In this document: piece by piece, positions 40,542 to 42,068 of the stretch
Layout: each line of letters begins with the position of its first letter
Position numbering within the stretch: the stretch's first letter is position 1
NCBI GenBank assembly: GCA_049792815.1
Contig: JBARBG010000176.1
Coordinates: forward strand, 1 to 42,068
Direction of reading: 5' to 3'
Origin: DAIDKA01 sp049792815
GTDB taxonomy: Bacteria; Pseudomonadota; Gammaproteobacteria; Steroidobacterales; Steroidobacteraceae
DNA: 42,068 nucleotides
Notes under the pieces: generated by a model
What the model saw: only the letters and a program-made list of their open reading frames with translations
Told to the model about the DNA's origin: nothing
The model's database searches: none
Program-made: the position numbers and the translations under genes

Positions 40542-42068
40542 TTAGCTGCCAGGCACGACCGTCAGATTGGGGCACATCAGTTTCAACACCGCGGCGGGCA
40601 CCCGTGGTAGCCCGACGATGTTCGCATCCTGTCCGCAGCCGAGCACCTCAGTGAAAAAGTCCTTGGTCAGGGCCAGCCATCCGTGCGACGTTGGATAACT
40701 GACCGCGAACATCCCTTCCTGCCGGTCGTGCAGCAGCTGCGCCTGGTCATAGAAGTGGGCCTTGTGCGCAGCCACGATCTGCGTGTCCGAGGATGCGAGG
40801 TATCGGACTGGAAGCTGCGCAATTCGCGCGGCCTGCGCGCCCGCCGCGGGATCCCCTTCCGGCGCAATGAGCACTCGACCGGTTGGAACCCTGGACTTGG
40901 CCTCATCATGCGATGAGCGTTGATGCAAGGCCTGCTCGATGCGGGCGAAGATGTCTTGGGCAAACTGCTGCGGGTAGTCGAAGAGCCGCTGCACTTGCTC
41001 CGTGATGTGCGGCAACTTTCGCCAGCCATCCACCCAGGCGAGCTTGTCAGCCCGGGCGCCGCCCTCGGCAAAGACATCTTCGACACTGAAATGCGTCACG
41101 GCATCGGGCGTCAGGGTCTTGAGCGCCATATGCTCGGTCAGATTGGATGAAAACCCGTAGATGACGCCGTAAGGGGAATAGGCGCCCGCAACCGGCCTGA
41201 AGTTCGGACAATCCTCATGCAGCGATTTGGCGAGGCGACTCATAAGTCCGGAGTAATCGTGAAGCAGCCGTACATGCCGCTGTGCCATGGGGGTATAGGC
41301 AACCTGCGCGTCACGCTCCGTGATGAAAAGATGCTCGATCATGGTGTACGCGCCCAACAGGTCGACGCGATTCACGAACAGCTCCGGGTCTGCCGAAATG
41401 CCCTGACAAATGGCACCCGCCAATGCCAGTCGGTCGCGGCGGTCGCCGCCGTGAATGGCGTGCTCATAGGCGGCGAGCAGCGGCACCAGACCTTGAATCA
41501 GGATGGCGAAGTCAAGCGCGTTGGAGTTGCGGGTGATCAGAACCAGGCTGTGCTCATCAATGCCGACAGCGTTTTTCACGCAGTAATGGCGAAGCTGCGA
41601 GCGCAGGTGCCCGCCGGCCATCTGCACGCTGGCTTTGTGGATTTCGATCCGGTCCTGCTCCGTCAGGCTGGTGGCGAGCAGTTCTGCAACTTCGAAATAG
41701 GGCGCCAGTTCCTCGGTTGTCGGACTTTGTGCCAATGGAATCAGCCAGCGCGCATCCCGCACCAGCACTGGCTGATCATCGGGTGAACTGGCCCACAGCT
41801 GATCGAGCAGGACCTGGACCTGGGCGAGCCGCTCGGCGGCATTGTCCGATCCGGCATCCCACAGCCGCATGATCAGCAGCTCGAGGCACCGTATCAGGTA
41901 CAGATTGAACAGAGTGTGGGCGTAGCGAACACGACCGTTGCGACCCGGCCAGCGGGTCTGCCGCCACAAGTGAAAGCCGCGTATCATCATCTGCGCCGGA
42001 TCGACCAGATCGTTATGCAATCCCGGCATCTGATGAGGCCTGAAGCCGCTGGCCCAGTGCGCTTCCTG
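40542..42068 (-). CDS. large protein of unknown function (5' end beyond the right edge)
   Basis: The frame stays open to the window edge, so the visible 508 codons are the C-terminal part; the ATG at 42029 is internal or an alternative start, because upstream codons read EAHWASGFRPHQMPG without a stop. It has no membrane segment or signal. It is rich in Trp, His and Gln early on (MMIRGFHLWRQTRWPG) with helical stretches of TPR-like length but no clear repeat. Later parts include YSPYGVIYGFSSNLTEHM and GRVLIAPEGDPAAGAQAARI. I do not recognise a family. It is co-directional with the DUF8021-like gene 47 bases downstream, so an operon is possible. Confidence 0.75.
   Translation of the reverse strand, partial: QEAHWASGFRPHQMPGLHNDLVDPAQMMIRGFHLWRQTRWPGRNGRVRYAHTLFNLYLIRCLELLIMRLWDAGSDNAAERLAQVQVLLDQLWASSPDDQPVLVRDARWLIPLAQSPTTEELAPYFEVAELLATSLTEQDRIEIHKASVQMAGGHLRSQLRHYCVKNAVGIDEHSLVLITRNSNALDFAILIQGLVPLLAAYEHAIHGGDRRDRLALAGAICQGISADPELFVNRVDLLGAYTMIEHLFITERDAQVAYTPMAQRHVRLLHDYSGLMSRLAKSLHEDCPNFRPVAGAYSPYGVIYGFSSNLTEHMALKTLTPDAVTHFSVEDVFAEGGARADKLAWVDGWRKLPHITEQVQRLFDYPQQFAQDIFARIEQALHQRSSHDEAKSRVPTGRVLIAPEGDPAAGAQAARIAQLPVRYLASSDTQIVAAHKAHFYDQAQLLHDRQEGMFAVSYPTSHGWLALTKDFFTEVLGCGQDANIVGLPRVPAAVLKLMCPNLTVVPGS

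Noticed and set aside
40524..40543. Hairpin AACCCAG-cacac-CTGGGGTT at the stop of the rightmost gene as a terminator
   Set aside because: One-base bulge, short stem and no T-run; the downstream gene on the same strand is only 47 bases away, so termination here is unlikely.

Overview
This is a gene-dense, GC-rich (about two-thirds G+C by eye) stretch of bacterial chromosome with 37 protein-coding genes, two of them cut by the window ends. I see no RNA gene, insertion sequence or CRISPR array. The longest gene-free stretch is about 215 bases (22616-22830). Short overlaps, Tat and Sec export signals, UMF1-type transport, Ogt plus an Ada-AlkA fusion, and PSD-type cytochrome genes (DUF1592/DUF1552) fit an aerobic, environmental proteobacterium. 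My best guess is a gammaproteobacterium of the Steroidobacter/Nevskia kind; this is a guess from gene content only.

Left part (1-12203): two plus-strand operons for oxidation of a small organic, probably aromatic, substrate. The first (2-6110) encodes a 3-hydroxyisobutyrate-dehydrogenase-like enzyme, a carboxymuconolactone-decarboxylase-family protein, a serine hydrolase, a GMC oxidoreductase, a metallo-beta-lactamase-fold hydrolase and a cytochrome P450 that reads like the CYP199 aryl-demethylase group. The second (6575-10736) encodes a phytoene-desaturase-like flavoprotein, a 69-residue protein, an SDR dehydrogenase and two glutathione S-transferases. A third GST faces them on the minus strand, and a short GST relic lies between. 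The GSTs read like the LigF beta-etherase branch. With the P450, the SDR and the carotenoid/stilbene-oxygenase-family gene further on, this suggests turnover of lignin-type methoxylated aromatics. That theme is inference.

Middle (12165-22615): a divergent DNA-alkylation repair pair (ogt; ada-alkA fusion) with a long inverted repeat between them; a minus-strand NTF2-like protein plus UMF1-type transporter; a secreted DUF8021-like protein; and a MarR-controlled divergent locus. In that locus MarR, a CocE/NonD hydrolase and an SMP-30 lactonase read leftwards, while a carotenoid oxygenase and a double NTF2-fold protein read rightwards. A perfect 10-base inverted repeat overlaps a near-consensus promoter between the two arms.

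Right part (22831-35479): the most unusual region. Two paralogous four-gene cassettes stand in tandem. Cassette A is DUF1592 diheme-type protein, DUF1552 Tat protein, metallo-beta-lactamase-fold protein, exported ankyrin protein. Cassette B holds the same four families in the order MBL, DUF1592, DUF1552, ankyrin. Genes abut or overlap, and nearly every product carries an export signal, so this looks like one periplasmic or surface redox/hydrolytic system of unknown purpose present in two versions. An orphan ParA ATPase follows. Then come a probable new promoter, a secreted protein of unknown function, a PQQ-type beta-propeller protein, and on the minus strand a second DUF8021/NTF2-like secreted protein and an unrecognised large protein that runs off the right end.
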